A DNA stretch of 64,000 nucleotides from Bacillus sp. FSL H8-0547 (lineage in GTDB: Bacteria; Bacillota; Bacilli; Bacillales; Bacillaceae): the NCBI GenBank assembly GCA_038002745.1, contig JBBODD010000001.1, positions 992,001-1,056,000 of the forward strand, written 5' to 3'. Under the pieces are notes generated by a model. The model saw nothing but the letters and a program-made list of their open reading frames with translations, searched no databases and was not told the origin of the DNA. The translations under genes and the position numbers were made by a program. This document shows, piece by piece, positions 56,853-64,000 of the stretch. How positions within the stretch are numbered: the stretch's first letter is position 1; each line of letters begins with the position of its first letter.

Positions 56853-57851
56853 TTAGAAGAATAAATTCAAAATAAAATAAGAAATTGCTGCAAGTGTTGC
56901 CGAAATCGGCAAAGTAATGAACCAAGTAATGATCATTGTTTTGGCCGTTCCCCATTTTACGCCTTTCAGTCTGTGTGCAGAACCTACACCCAGAATGGAA
57001 GATGAGATAACGTGAGTTGTACTTACAGGCAAATGTATGATGGAAGCACCAAAGATAACGGCAGCACCTGTAAGGTCAGCTGCAACTCCGTTAACTGGTC
57101 GGATTTTCATAATTTTACCGCCTACGGTTTTAATGATTTTCCATCCGCCGACGCTTGTACCAAGACCCATTGCCAGTGCACAGGAGAACTGAACCCACCA
57201 CTGGATATCAGTCGTGCTCTGCAGATTTCCTGCAATAAGGGCCATAGTGATAATACCCATTGCCTTTTGGGCATCGTTCGTTCCGTGCGTATAGGACTGC
57301 AGCGCTGCTGTTGCCACTTGGATTGCACGGAAGTTGCGGTTTGTTTTCGTCAGGTTGTTGTTTTTAAAAACGACTTTAAAAATGCTGTAAACGATATAAC
57401 CGACGACAAATGCAAGAATCGGAGACAGGATCAGGGCCTGAAGGATTTTCAAGAACCCGGTATAGTTCAGGGAGCTGAAACCCGCTGCTGCAATAGCAGC
57501 ACCTGCAATTGAACCGATAATCGCATGCGACGAACTGCTTGGAATTCCGTAATACCATGTGATTAGGTTCCAAGTGATGGCCGCAATTAATGCTGCAAGA
57601 ATAACGACCGAACCATTTTGAAGCGTAAATGGATCAACGATGTCTTTCGTAATTGTTTTCGCGACACCTGTAAAAGTCATCGCACCGACGAAGTTCATGA
57701 CAGATGCCAGAATAATCGCCTGTCTTGGCTTCAGTGCTTTCGTCGAAACTGACGTTGCGATTGCATTTGCCGTATCATGAAATCCATTAATAAAGTCAAA
57801 CGCCAGGGCAAAAATAACGATAAGTATGGTTAGAATCAGAATTGTATCCAT
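56853..57851 (-). CDS. pit: Inorganic phosphate transporter, PiT family
   Basis: A 332-aa membrane protein with about 10 segments. The two PiT signatures are FDFINGFHDTANAIATSVST near residue 18 and, in the C-terminal half, GTSVGGWKIIKTVG near residue 230; SYTHGTNDAQKAMG near residue 187 is the second inverted copy. Imports phosphate as metal-phosphate with protons. Follows its PhoU-like partner by 11 bp. Confidence 0.93.
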   Translation of the reverse strand: MDTILILTILIVIFALAFDFINGFHDTANAIATSVSTKALKPRQAIILASVMNFVGAMTFTGVAKTITKDIVDPFTLQNGSVVILAALIAAITWNLITWYYGIPSSSSHAIIGSIAGAAIAAAGFSSLNYTGFLKILQALILSPILAFVVGYIVYSIFKVVFKNNNLTKTNRNFRAIQVATAALQSYTHGTNDAQKAMGIITMALIAGNLQSTTDIQWWVQFSCALAMGLGTSVGGWKIIKTVGGKIMKIRPVNGVAADLTGAAVIFGASIIHLPVSTTHVISSSILGVGSAHRLKGVKWGTAKTMIITWFITLPISATLAAISYFILNLFF

Positions 57852-57862
57852 ATAATCGCCTC

Positions 57863-58483
57863 TTACGCGTTTTTCATGATGATAGTTTCAAGTGTGTTGG
57901 CTACACCCTGGCAGCTATCAGCAATCTCTTCTAAAGTTTCATAAATCTCTTTATGCTGAATAATTTTAATTGGATCTTTTTCTGTTGCAAATAAGTTTTT
58001 AACAGCTGTGCGCAGGTAGTTATCACAGTTTGATTCAAGTTCTTTCAATTTAATCGCATGTGTGCGGATATCAATCAGCTTTTTATTTGAAAGCAGATCA
58101 ATCGCTTTTGCAATTTCAATTGTACACTCATTGATTGTGTCAACAAACTTAACCATATACTCTGTAGGCTGTGTGACAGAATACATTTCGAAAAGAGCTG
58201 CTGAATGCTCGATGCCATCCAAAACATCGTCCATGATCATGGCAAGCTGAAGAATGTCTTCACGCTCAATTGGTGTAATGAAAGCTTTATTAAGCTCCAT
58301 AATAATGGTGTGTACATATGAATCACCTTTTGATTCATACTCTTTAATTGTGTCCGAGAACACTTTCAGGTCGTTGCCGTTTTTGATTTTGTAATCATAA
58401 AAGTATTGACCTGTCTCTTTTAAGTTCTCAGATATTTGACTTAACATTTCAGAAAACTTATCTTTTCTTCTTTTGATAGCCAT
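57863..58483 (-). CDS. PhoU-like DUF47 protein (Pit accessory protein)
   Basis: A 206-aa all-helical protein of the DUF47/PhoU-like family that commonly precedes pit and modulates it. EYESKGDSYVHTIIMELNKA and TPIEREDILQLAMIMDDVLDG carry the acidic metal-binding repeats typical of the family. The ATG at 58483 has TTGGAGG upstream; a five-codon longer frame overlaps that site. Cotranscribed with pit. Confidence 0.9.
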   Translation of the reverse strand: MAIKRRKDKFSEMLSQISENLKETGQYFYDYKIKNGNDLKVFSDTIKEYESKGDSYVHTIIMELNKAFITPIEREDILQLAMIMDDVLDGIEHSAALFEMYSVTQPTEYMVKFVDTINECTIEIAKAIDLLSNKKLIDIRTHAIKLKELESNCDNYLRTAVKNLFATEKDPIKIIQHKEIYETLEEIADSCQGVANTLETIIMKNA

Positions 58484-58652
58484 TTCTTTTTCCTCCAAGG
58501 AGCCGTATTAGTTGTTTTCTCTCTATTTTTTACAACTTAGAAAGTATATATCTTTATGTCGAATCAGAAAAGACTTTGTCGTTAATTTTAACAATTTCTT
58601 TACAAACAATTAATATTAGCAAAGTATTCATATGTTATGTTTTTTTGATGCG

Positions 58653-58685
58653 CAAAAAAAAAGCGGAACAAGTCCGCTTTTTTTA
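58653..58685 (-). terminator. Terminator after dctP
   Basis: AGCGGA/TCCGCT stem with flanking A and T runs, overlapping the dctP stop. Confidence 0.82.
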
Positions 58686-59945
58686 CTTGGCAATAGAGAT
58701 AGGAGCTGAATCAGAGTGATCTTTTGGAGGATGGAACTCATTCTCCATTTTAGAAACAGCTACTGTCGCTACACCGTTGCCAATTAGATTTGTAATCGCA
58801 CGCGCTTCAGACATAAAACGGTCGACACCAAGCAGCAGCGCCATTCCTTCAACAGGTATCATCGGAAAAGCTGCGAGTGTTGCTGCAAGTGTGATAAATC
58901 CTGAACCTGTTACTCCTGCAGCGCCCTTAGACGTGAGCATCAAAATACCAAGAAGGGTCAGCTGCTGCCAGATGCTCAAGTCAATTCCATATGCCTGGGC
59001 AATGAACATCGCTGCCATTGAGAGATAAATGGAAGTTCCGTCAAGGTTGAAGGAATATCCTGTAGGGATAACAAGACCGACAACCGATTTTGAACAGCCG
59101 TACTTTTCCATCTTCTCCATCATTTTCGGCAGGGCTGATTCTGATGAAGATGTACCGAGAACAAGAAGAATTTCTTCCTTAATAAATGCGATAAACTTAA
59201 AGATGCTGAAACCGTAGTATTTTGCAATGGCTCCCAGCACCAGGATAATAAAGAAGAACATCGTGATGTAAACGGACCCCATCAGCTTCCCGAGAGCAAC
59301 AAGCGAACCGATGCCAAACTGGCCGATTGTATACGCCATCGCTCCGAAAGCTGCAAACGGAGAAACCTTCATAATCATGTTGACGACGCCGAAGAAGATA
59401 TCCGTCAGCCTCTCAAAAAGCTGCACAACCGGCTTGGCCTTTTCACCAACAGCCGCCATCGATACTCCGAACAGAACCGCGAAGAATAAAATAGGAAGAA
59501 GCTCTCCCTCCGCCATGGCGCCTACAACGTTCTCCGGAATAATTCCTACAACAAAATCAACAAAACCGTGACTCGTCTCTTCCGCCTGCTCCGTATACTG
59601 GGAAACATCCCCGCCTTCAACCGCATCCGTATTAAAACCTTCACCCGGCTTTACAATTCCGACGACGATAATCCCGATCGCAAGCGCAAAAGTTGTTACA
59701 ATCTCAAAGTACAAAAGAGCCTTTCCGCCGATCCGTCCGACCTTCTTTAAATCCCCCATGCTGCCGATTCCGATGACCACTGTAAAGAAAATAATCGGCG
59801 CAATCACCATCTTGATCATCTTAATAAACACATCAGCCAGAACCTTCAGCTCAATCCCAAAAGCCGGAAACAAAAACCCAACAGCAATCCCCAAGATGAT
59901 CCCGATCACAACCTGAACCGTCAAATTCCTGAAATTAACCTTCAC
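58683..59945 (-). CDS. dctP: C4-dicarboxylate:cation symporter (DAACS family)
   Basis: A 420-aa symporter with eight membrane helices and two re-entrant loops. The family core [11 protein letters not shown] near residue 270 and [20 protein letters not shown] near residue 310 are clear. Length and sequence pattern fit B. subtilis DctP, and dctB, dctS and dctR follow on the far side of a repeat block, so C4-dicarboxylate uptake is more likely than glutamate. The frame opens at 59963; the GTG at 59945 has AAGGGGTG upstream. A perfect cre site lies just before it. Confidence 0.87.
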   Translation of the reverse strand: MKVNFRNLTVQVVIGIILGIAVGFLFPAFGIELKVLADVFIKMIKMVIAPIIFFTVVIGIGSMGDLKKVGRIGGKALLYFEIVTTFALAIGIIVVGIVKPGEGFNTDAVEGGDVSQYTEQAEETSHGFVDFVVGIIPENVVGAMAEGELLPILFFAVLFGVSMAAVGEKAKPVVQLFERLTDIFFGVVNMIMKVSPFAAFGAMAYTIGQFGIGSLVALGKLMGSVYITMFFFIILVLGAIAKYYGFSIFKFIAFIKEEILLVLGTSSSESALPKMMEKMEKYGCSKSVVGLVIPTGYSFNLDGTSIYLSMAAMFIAQAYGIDLSIWQQLTLLGILMLTSKGAAGVTGSGFITLAATLAAFPMIPVEGMALLLGVDRFMSEARAITNLIGNGVATVAVSKMENEFHPPKDHSDSAPISIAK

Positions 59946-59966
59946 CTGCACCCACCCCTTCATCTT

Positions 59967-59980
59967 TGTTAGCGCTTACA
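59967..59980 (-). promoter_or_regulatory. cre site ahead of dctP
   Basis: Minus-strand TGTAAGCGCTAACA fits the CcpA consensus TGWAANCGNTNWCA fully. A possible promoter TTGTTG-17 bp-TATAAG lies just upstream, so CcpA bound here would block dctP transcription in glucose. Confidence 0.82.
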
Positions 59981-60058
59981 ATATAATCCTTATAATAACT
60001 GAACATTTCCCCAACAAAAGCTTTAGAACGTAAAGTTCGTTTTGGTCTTTGTGGTCAC

Positions 60059-60452
60059 CAGAAAAGCGGAATCGCTCGTTTAGCTCCGGGAGTCAGATAA
60101 GGAAACAGCGGTAAAGGCGCTTTTTGCCTTTGCCGATGGTTCCGTTCTGACAGAGGAGTTGAGCGATGGAGCTGGACAATACGAAAAGCGGAATCAGCCG
60201 TTTAGCTCCGACAGACAGAAAAGAAATCACCCGAAAAGTCCGGGTTTGACTTTTTTGGGAATTTTGTTCTGGCGGAGGAGCTGGCTGATGGAGCTGGACA
60301 ATGCAGAAAAGCGGAAGGGCCCGGTTAGCTCCGAAGGACAGAAAAGGATCCGGCGGAAAAAGCCGGGTTTGCTTTTTTCGACGGATCTGTTCTGGCCGAG
60401 GAGTTGGGCCATGGAGCTGGACAATGTGAAAAGCGGAATCGCTCGTTTAGAC
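60059..60452. repeat. Composite dispersed repeat block 3 (A-B-C-stub)
   Basis: Units A (about 60059-60182), B (60183-60305) and C (60306-60427) plus a 25-bp stub, in the same order as at 23.6 kb. Outer stems differ between units but stay paired: ATCGCTC/GAGCGAT in A, ATCAGCC/GGCTGAT in B, GGGCCCGG-type/GGGCC in C. Directly precedes 52-bp array 6. Confidence 0.93.
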
Positions 60453-60470
60453 CTGTGGTCCTACACGCCT

Positions 60471-60812
60471 TTGACGGCACTGAAAATCCGGTTTGAAACC
60501 ATCAAGCAACCAATCTGACACTTTTGATGACACTATTAACTCAGTTCAGAACCATCAAACCTCAATCACAACACATTGATGGCACTATTAAGCCGTTTTA
60601 GAACCATCAAACCCCCAACCCCAACCCTTTGGTGGCACTATTAACTCGCTTTAGAACCATCAAACCTCCAATCACAAACCATTGATGGCACTATTAAGCC
60701 GCTTTAGTTCCATCAACCCCCCAACCCCAACCCTTTGATGGCACCATTAACTCGCTTTAGAACCATCAAACCTTCAACCCCAACCCTTTGATGGCACTAT
60801 TAACTCGGCTTC
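60471..60812. repeat. 52-53-bp tandem array 6 (7 units)
   Basis: Seven units with the GGCACT landmark spaced 52 or 53 bp. TTGATGG and CCATCAA arms have centres about 28 bp apart; linkers read ACCTCAATCACAAACCA or ACCCCAACCCCAACCCT. Lies between dctP and dctB. Confidence 0.95.
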
Positions 60813-60817
60813 AAATA

Positions 60818-60847
60818 CAAAATAAAGACGCCCCCTGTTAGGACGTC
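60818..60847 (-). terminator. Terminator after dctB
   Basis: GGACG...CGTC hairpin with a GGGGG/TCC inner part, followed by TTTATTTTG on the minus strand. Confidence 0.65.
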
Positions 60848-60857
60848 CATATCTTCT

Positions 60858-61889
60858 TTATTTTCCAGCCTTCCGTATATCCTCTATCCACTCATCTCCA
60901 TAGCGTTCAATATAAGATTGATAGAGTGGCTCGAACACCTTTTCCCACTCTTTTCTTTCATCCGGGCTGAGTTCATGAATGCCGAGCTTTGAGTTTTCCC
61001 TCATTCTCCGTAGCTGGGATTCATTCATTTCTTTTGATTCTGATAGCATCCATTTTGTTGTGTCCTTCATGGCTTTTTCTATTTGAATCTGAAGCTCAGG
61101 ATCGAGACTGTTCCAAAATTCTTTGTTCATGAGAACGGAATACCCGAGGTACCCGTGATTGGAAAGGGTCATATTTTTCTGGAGGCGGTAAAAGCCTTTG
61201 GAATAAATATTTGAGATTGTGTTTTCCTGTCCGTCAAATTCGTTTCCTTCAAGGGCGATGTACACATCATTAAATGAGGCGGCCTTCGGGATTCCGCCTA
61301 GGAGTTCAAACTGTTTTGCGATTGTATCGCTCGGCATAATTCTGAATCGCTGTCCGGCGAAATCCTCCGGCTGAATCAGTGTCCCGCTGCTGCTTGTCAT
61401 CTGTTTAAAGCCGTTCCCCCATAGCGCAAGGCCTTTCATGTTCTCCTCTTCGAGCCTGCTTAGGAGCCGCTCCCCAATTTCTCCTGTGTAAACCGCTTCT
61501 ACATGCTCTTCGCTCCTGAAAAGAAAAGGAAGATCAAGCACCTGCCACTCAGGTATAACCTCGGTCATTTTTGAGTAGGATGGCGCAATCATCTGAACAT
61601 CTCCCCTTTTCAGCGCGGCAAGCTCCTGTTCATCTGAATACATGATTTCATTTGGGAAAATCTCTACCTTGATTTTCCCGTCCGTCCGTTTGGCAATGAG
61701 TTCTGCAAATTTTTCCGCTGCAAGTCCTTTTGGCGTATTTTCAGCCACAACGTGACTGAACTTGATCACAATCTGGTCGCTCAGCCCCTTCTGTTCGTCA
61801 TCTTCCTGCAGTGCTTCCATGGAGTCATGGGAAAACAAGGCAATCAAAATCAGCACAGTAAGCACACTTGCACTAATAAACCATTTCAT
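60858..61889 (-). CDS. dctB: C4-dicarboxylate-binding protein, TRAP-type DctB
   Basis: A 343-aa extracytoplasmic protein of the TRAP solute receptor family with an N-terminal membrane anchor (residues 4-20) and no lipobox. Family boxes are IKFSHVVAENTPKGLAAEKF near residue 40, LDLPFLF near residue 117, RFRIMPSD near residue 180, and EGNEFDGQENTISNI near residue 210. No TRAP permease is nearby; in B. subtilis DctB instead works with the sensor DctS. The ATG at 61889 has GGTGA upstream; a longer frame to 61910 exists. Divergent from dctS. Confidence 0.88.
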   Translation of the reverse strand: MKWFISASVLTVLILIALFSHDSMEALQEDDEQKGLSDQIVIKFSHVVAENTPKGLAAEKFAELIAKRTDGKIKVEIFPNEIMYSDEQELAALKRGDVQMIAPSYSKMTEVIPEWQVLDLPFLFRSEEHVEAVYTGEIGERLLSRLEEENMKGLALWGNGFKQMTSSSGTLIQPEDFAGQRFRIMPSDTIAKQFELLGGIPKAASFNDVYIALEGNEFDGQENTISNIYSKGFYRLQKNMTLSNHGYLGYSVLMNKEFWNSLDPELQIQIEKAMKDTTKWMLSESKEMNESQLRRMRENSKLGIHELSPDERKEWEKVFEPLYQSYIERYGDEWIEDIRKAGK

Positions 61890-61991
61890 TTTTTTCACCA
61901 TTTCAGTCATTTAGTAGATTCATTGTATCACGAGTTTTTTACTCATGTTAAAATAAAAGATATTTTACTGTTCTGAAAATGAGGAGCCGCT

Positions 61992-63569
61992 ATGAAACGC
62001 ATATCAATTCTATGGAAAATTACAGGGCTGATTTTCTTTATCCTCGGGTTTTCTCTTTTTCTCGCAGGCATCGTGCTGATTGGAAATTACATCAGCGGAA
62101 AGGAAGAGGAACTGAAGGCCCGTTCGTTTGTCACGGCCCAGACGATTGCCGAGCTTCCTGAAGTAAAAGAAGCTCTTGAACAGGATGACGGCGGCCTGAA
62201 TGAAGTGATCGACCGCTTAAGGGTCATCAACAACGCCAACTATATTGTCGTGATGAATATGGACCGCATAAGACTGACGCATCCCGTACACGAGAGGATC
62301 GGCACCGTTTCTGAAGGGGCGGACGAAGGACCCGCTTTCGCCGAGCATTCCTATACGTCAAAAGCAAAAGGCGAAATCGGAACCGTGATGAGGGCATTCG
62401 TTCCTGTCATGAATGATGCGCACGAGCAGATCGGCGTCGTACTGGCTGGCTACAAAGTGCCGTCGTTCACCGAAGTACTTGAAAACCTGGCGTTTGAAAT
62501 TGCGATCACCTCAGGGCTTTCTCTCCTTTTTGGAGGCTGGGGCGCATGGATTCTTGCCAGACAGATCAAAAAGCAGATGTTTAAGCTTGAGCCGCATGAG
62601 ATTGCGAGGCTGTTAGTTGAACGGACGGAAACCTTCAACGCGATGCATGAAGGCGTCATTGCCATTGATACAGATGAAAACATCACCATCTTTAACAAGA
62701 AAGCACGGAGCATGATGCGAATCGAAGGTGACGTCACAGGCAGGTCCATCCGTGATGTGATACCGGACACCGCACTGCCCGAAATCCTTGAGCTTGATCA
62801 CGGCATCTACAGCAAGGAGCTGAACGTCCATAACCTGAACATTCTGAGCAACCGCGTGCCAATTAAAGTCAACGGAGAAACGATTGGCGCTGTCGCCATT
62901 TTTCAGGACCGTACAGAAGTGAAAAAGATGGCGGAAGAACTGACGGGAGTACGGGCATTTGTAAACGCTTTACGAGTTCAGAATCATGAATACAACAATA
63001 AACTTCATACGATTGCAGGCTTAATCCAGCTCGGCAATTATGAAAAGGCGCTGCAGTTTGTTTTTCAAACGACTGAAGAACAGGACGAACTGATTCAGTT
63101 CCTGAACAGGAACATAAAAGATGAAAGCATCGCGGGTCTGTTGCTGAGCAAAATCCGCCGCGGAAAAGAACTTGGCATTGCGGTAGAAATTGACCGAAGC
63201 AGCAGATTTGAACTTTTCCCTCCCCGAATCGACCATCACGATCTTGTTCTTATTATCGGAAACCTGATCGAAAATGCTTTTGACTCCTTTCAGCACGGAG
63301 AGTGTTCCAAGCCGCGAATCTTTGTCAGCCTGGAACAAGTTTCAGGGCAGTCGATCCTTATTGTAGAGGACAATGGAAGCGGAATTCGTGAACAGGATCT
63401 TCCTTTTATTTTTGATCAGGGCTTTTCAACAAAAGGAGGAAATGAGCGCGGCATTGGACTCTATATGGTCCGGCAGCTTATTCACCAGGCAAACGGCAGC
63501 ATTCAGGCAGAATCAGAAGAAGGTGCGGGAACAAGCTTTACTGTCACTTTTCAGATGGAGGAGATGTAA
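61992..63569 (+). CDS. dctS: Sensor histidine kinase DctS
   Basis: A 525-aa membrane kinase of the CitA/DcuS family that senses C4-dicarboxylates. Membrane segments at about 12-32 and 166-188 flank an extracellular single-Cache domain; a PAS domain lies at about 212-308; His332 in NHEYNNKLHTIAGLIQLG is the phospho-acceptor; the HATPase ends the protein with VEDNGSGI and GIGLYMVRQL. GAGGAG precedes the ATG. Divergent from dctB and followed at once by dctR, as in B. subtilis dctBSR. Confidence 0.93.
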   Translation: MKRISILWKITGLIFFILGFSLFLAGIVLIGNYISGKEEELKARSFVTAQTIAELPEVKEALEQDDGGLNEVIDRLRVINNANYIVVMNMDRIRLTHPVHERIGTVSEGADEGPAFAEHSYTSKAKGEIGTVMRAFVPVMNDAHEQIGVVLAGYKVPSFTEVLENLAFEIAITSGLSLLFGGWGAWILARQIKKQMFKLEPHEIARLLVERTETFNAMHEGVIAIDTDENITIFNKKARSMMRIEGDVTGRSIRDVIPDTALPEILELDHGIYSKELNVHNLNILSNRVPIKVNGETIGAVAIFQDRTEVKKMAEELTGVRAFVNALRVQNHEYNNKLHTIAGLIQLGNYEKALQFVFQTTEEQDELIQFLNRNIKDESIAGLLLSKIRRGKELGIAVEIDRSSRFELFPPRIDHHDLVLIIGNLIENAFDSFQHGECSKPRIFVSLEQVSGQSILIVEDNGSGIREQDLPFIFDQGFSTKGGNERGIGLYMVRQLIHQANGSIQAESEEGAGTSFTVTFQMEEM

Positions 63570-64000
63570 GTGGATCAAGTGAACGTTCTGCTGATTGAAG
63601 ATGATTTAATGGTTCAGGAAGTGAACCGTGAATTTTTAAACCGGATAAAAGGATTTAAAGTGGTTGGCATGGCCTCAAATGGTGCGGAAGGACTCCAGCT
63701 TGTCAGGGAGCTTGCTCCTGACCTTGTGCTGATTGATATGTACATGCCGAAGATGAACGGCCTCGACACGATCAAAGCCATCCGGGAAGAAGGTCACACA
63801 GCTGACATTATTGCCATTACGGCTGCAAGTGATATGGAGACAGTCCGTCAGGTTCTTCAGAACGGCGCTGCAGACTACCTGATGAAGCCCTTCAAGTTTG
63901 AACGGCTCAAAGAAGCGCTCGACCGTTATTTGCAGTACCGGAAGATGATCAATGAAAAAGTGCAGCTGACCCAGAAGGAGCTGGACGCCATCCGCTTTCA
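63570..64000 (+). CDS. dctR: Response regulator DctR (partial, cut by right edge)
   Basis: The visible 143 codons hold a complete receiver domain: Glu10-Asp11-Asp12, phospho-acceptor Asp56 in VLIDMYMPKMNG, Thr near residue 83 in AITAAS, and Lys near residue 106 in LMKPFKF. This is the CitB/DcuR type; the C-terminal DNA-binding domain is beyond the window. The GTG at 63570 directly abuts the dctS stop, with GGAGGAG 6 bp upstream. Expected to activate dctP. Confidence 0.92.
   Translation, partial: MDQVNVLLIEDDLMVQEVNREFLNRIKGFKVVGMASNGAEGLQLVRELAPDLVLIDMYMPKMNGLDTIKAIREEGHTADIIAITAASDMETVRQVLQNGAADYLMKPFKFERLKEALDRYLQYRKMINEKVQLTQKELDAIRF

Noticed and set aside
58683-59945. Annotation as glutamate/aspartate transporter gltP
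   Set aside because: The family also contains C4-dicarboxylate carriers, and the neighbouring dctB, dctS and dctR genes favour dctP.

Overview
The window is chromosomal DNA from a low-to-mid GC Firmicute of the Bacillaceae. Start sites carry strong AGGAGG-type ribosome binding sites, with frequent TTG and GTG starts, and Rho-independent hairpins end most units. The gene order also follows the Bacillus subtilis yhc-glp-yhd backbone: srtD(yhcS)-yhcT-yhcU ... yhcW-yhcX-glpP-glpF-glpK-glpD-pgcA-yhcY-yhcZ-azr(yhdA)-yhdB ... nsrR ... spoVR. No tRNA, rRNA, transposase, prophage or CRISPR-Cas locus was seen.

Layout. 1-4.6 kb: arsenic block (arsR-arsB-arsC and a tyrosine phosphatase cut by the left edge), then a MarR-type regulator and a flavoprotein that both carry Cys-Cys pairs and have two matching palindromic operators. 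4.6-10.1 kb: spoVR, a Bmr-like efflux pump, and the divergent hmp/nsrR nitric oxide defence pair. 10-12.7 kb: a secreted esterase made of two tandem copies, and an ArsC-like protein that has lost its catalytic cysteines. 12.8-22.3 kb: a catabolic cluster of an AtuA-family protein and its small partner, a ribokinase, an ABC importer and two ADP-ribosylglycohydrolase-fold enzymes. 22.5-36.7 kb: M23 peptidase, yhdB, azoreductase, the yhcYZ two-component system, pgcA and the GlpP-antiterminated glycerol regulon. 36.8-43.8 kb: yhcW, a BdbC/thioredoxin pair, yhcU, yhcT, a GNAT gene, sortase D, a YvgN-type reductase and an EcsC-family gene. 43.8-56.7 kb: DoxX, GH31 and GH66 glucan-degrading enzymes, a KP-43-like subtilase, oxidoreductases, a chemoreceptor, and a DUF2817/esterase pair. 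56.8-64 kb: a PiT phosphate transporter with its PhoU-like partner, then a dicarboxylate cluster (dctP, dctB, dctS, dctR) cut by the right edge.

The most striking non-genic signal is six intergenic tandem arrays at about 6.2, 27.0, 34.8, 37.5, 49.1 and 60.5 kb. Their unit sequences are largely unrelated, yet all repeat every 52 bp (about five helical turns), and five of the six have a clear internal inverted repeat of 6-10 bp arms. Two of them directly follow composite blocks of a second repeat family whose subunits keep a fixed order (A-B-C-stub) and have stems that covary. A third repeat family occurs twice (16.3 and 41.7 kb).

How the genes work together. The glycerol genes form a textbook regulon: two leaders share a GGAGA-N3-GGAGA-(N)-CCACA motif ahead of a terminator, and a cre site overlaps the glpF promoter. 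The dct genes sense, bind and import C4-dicarboxylates, with a perfect cre match ahead of dctP. The AtuA/ADP-ribosylglycohydrolase/ribokinase/ABC cluster looks like an uptake and breakdown route for a ribosylated compound. It sits between backbone genes that are close together in B. subtilis, and it is the best candidate here for an uncharacterised pathway.
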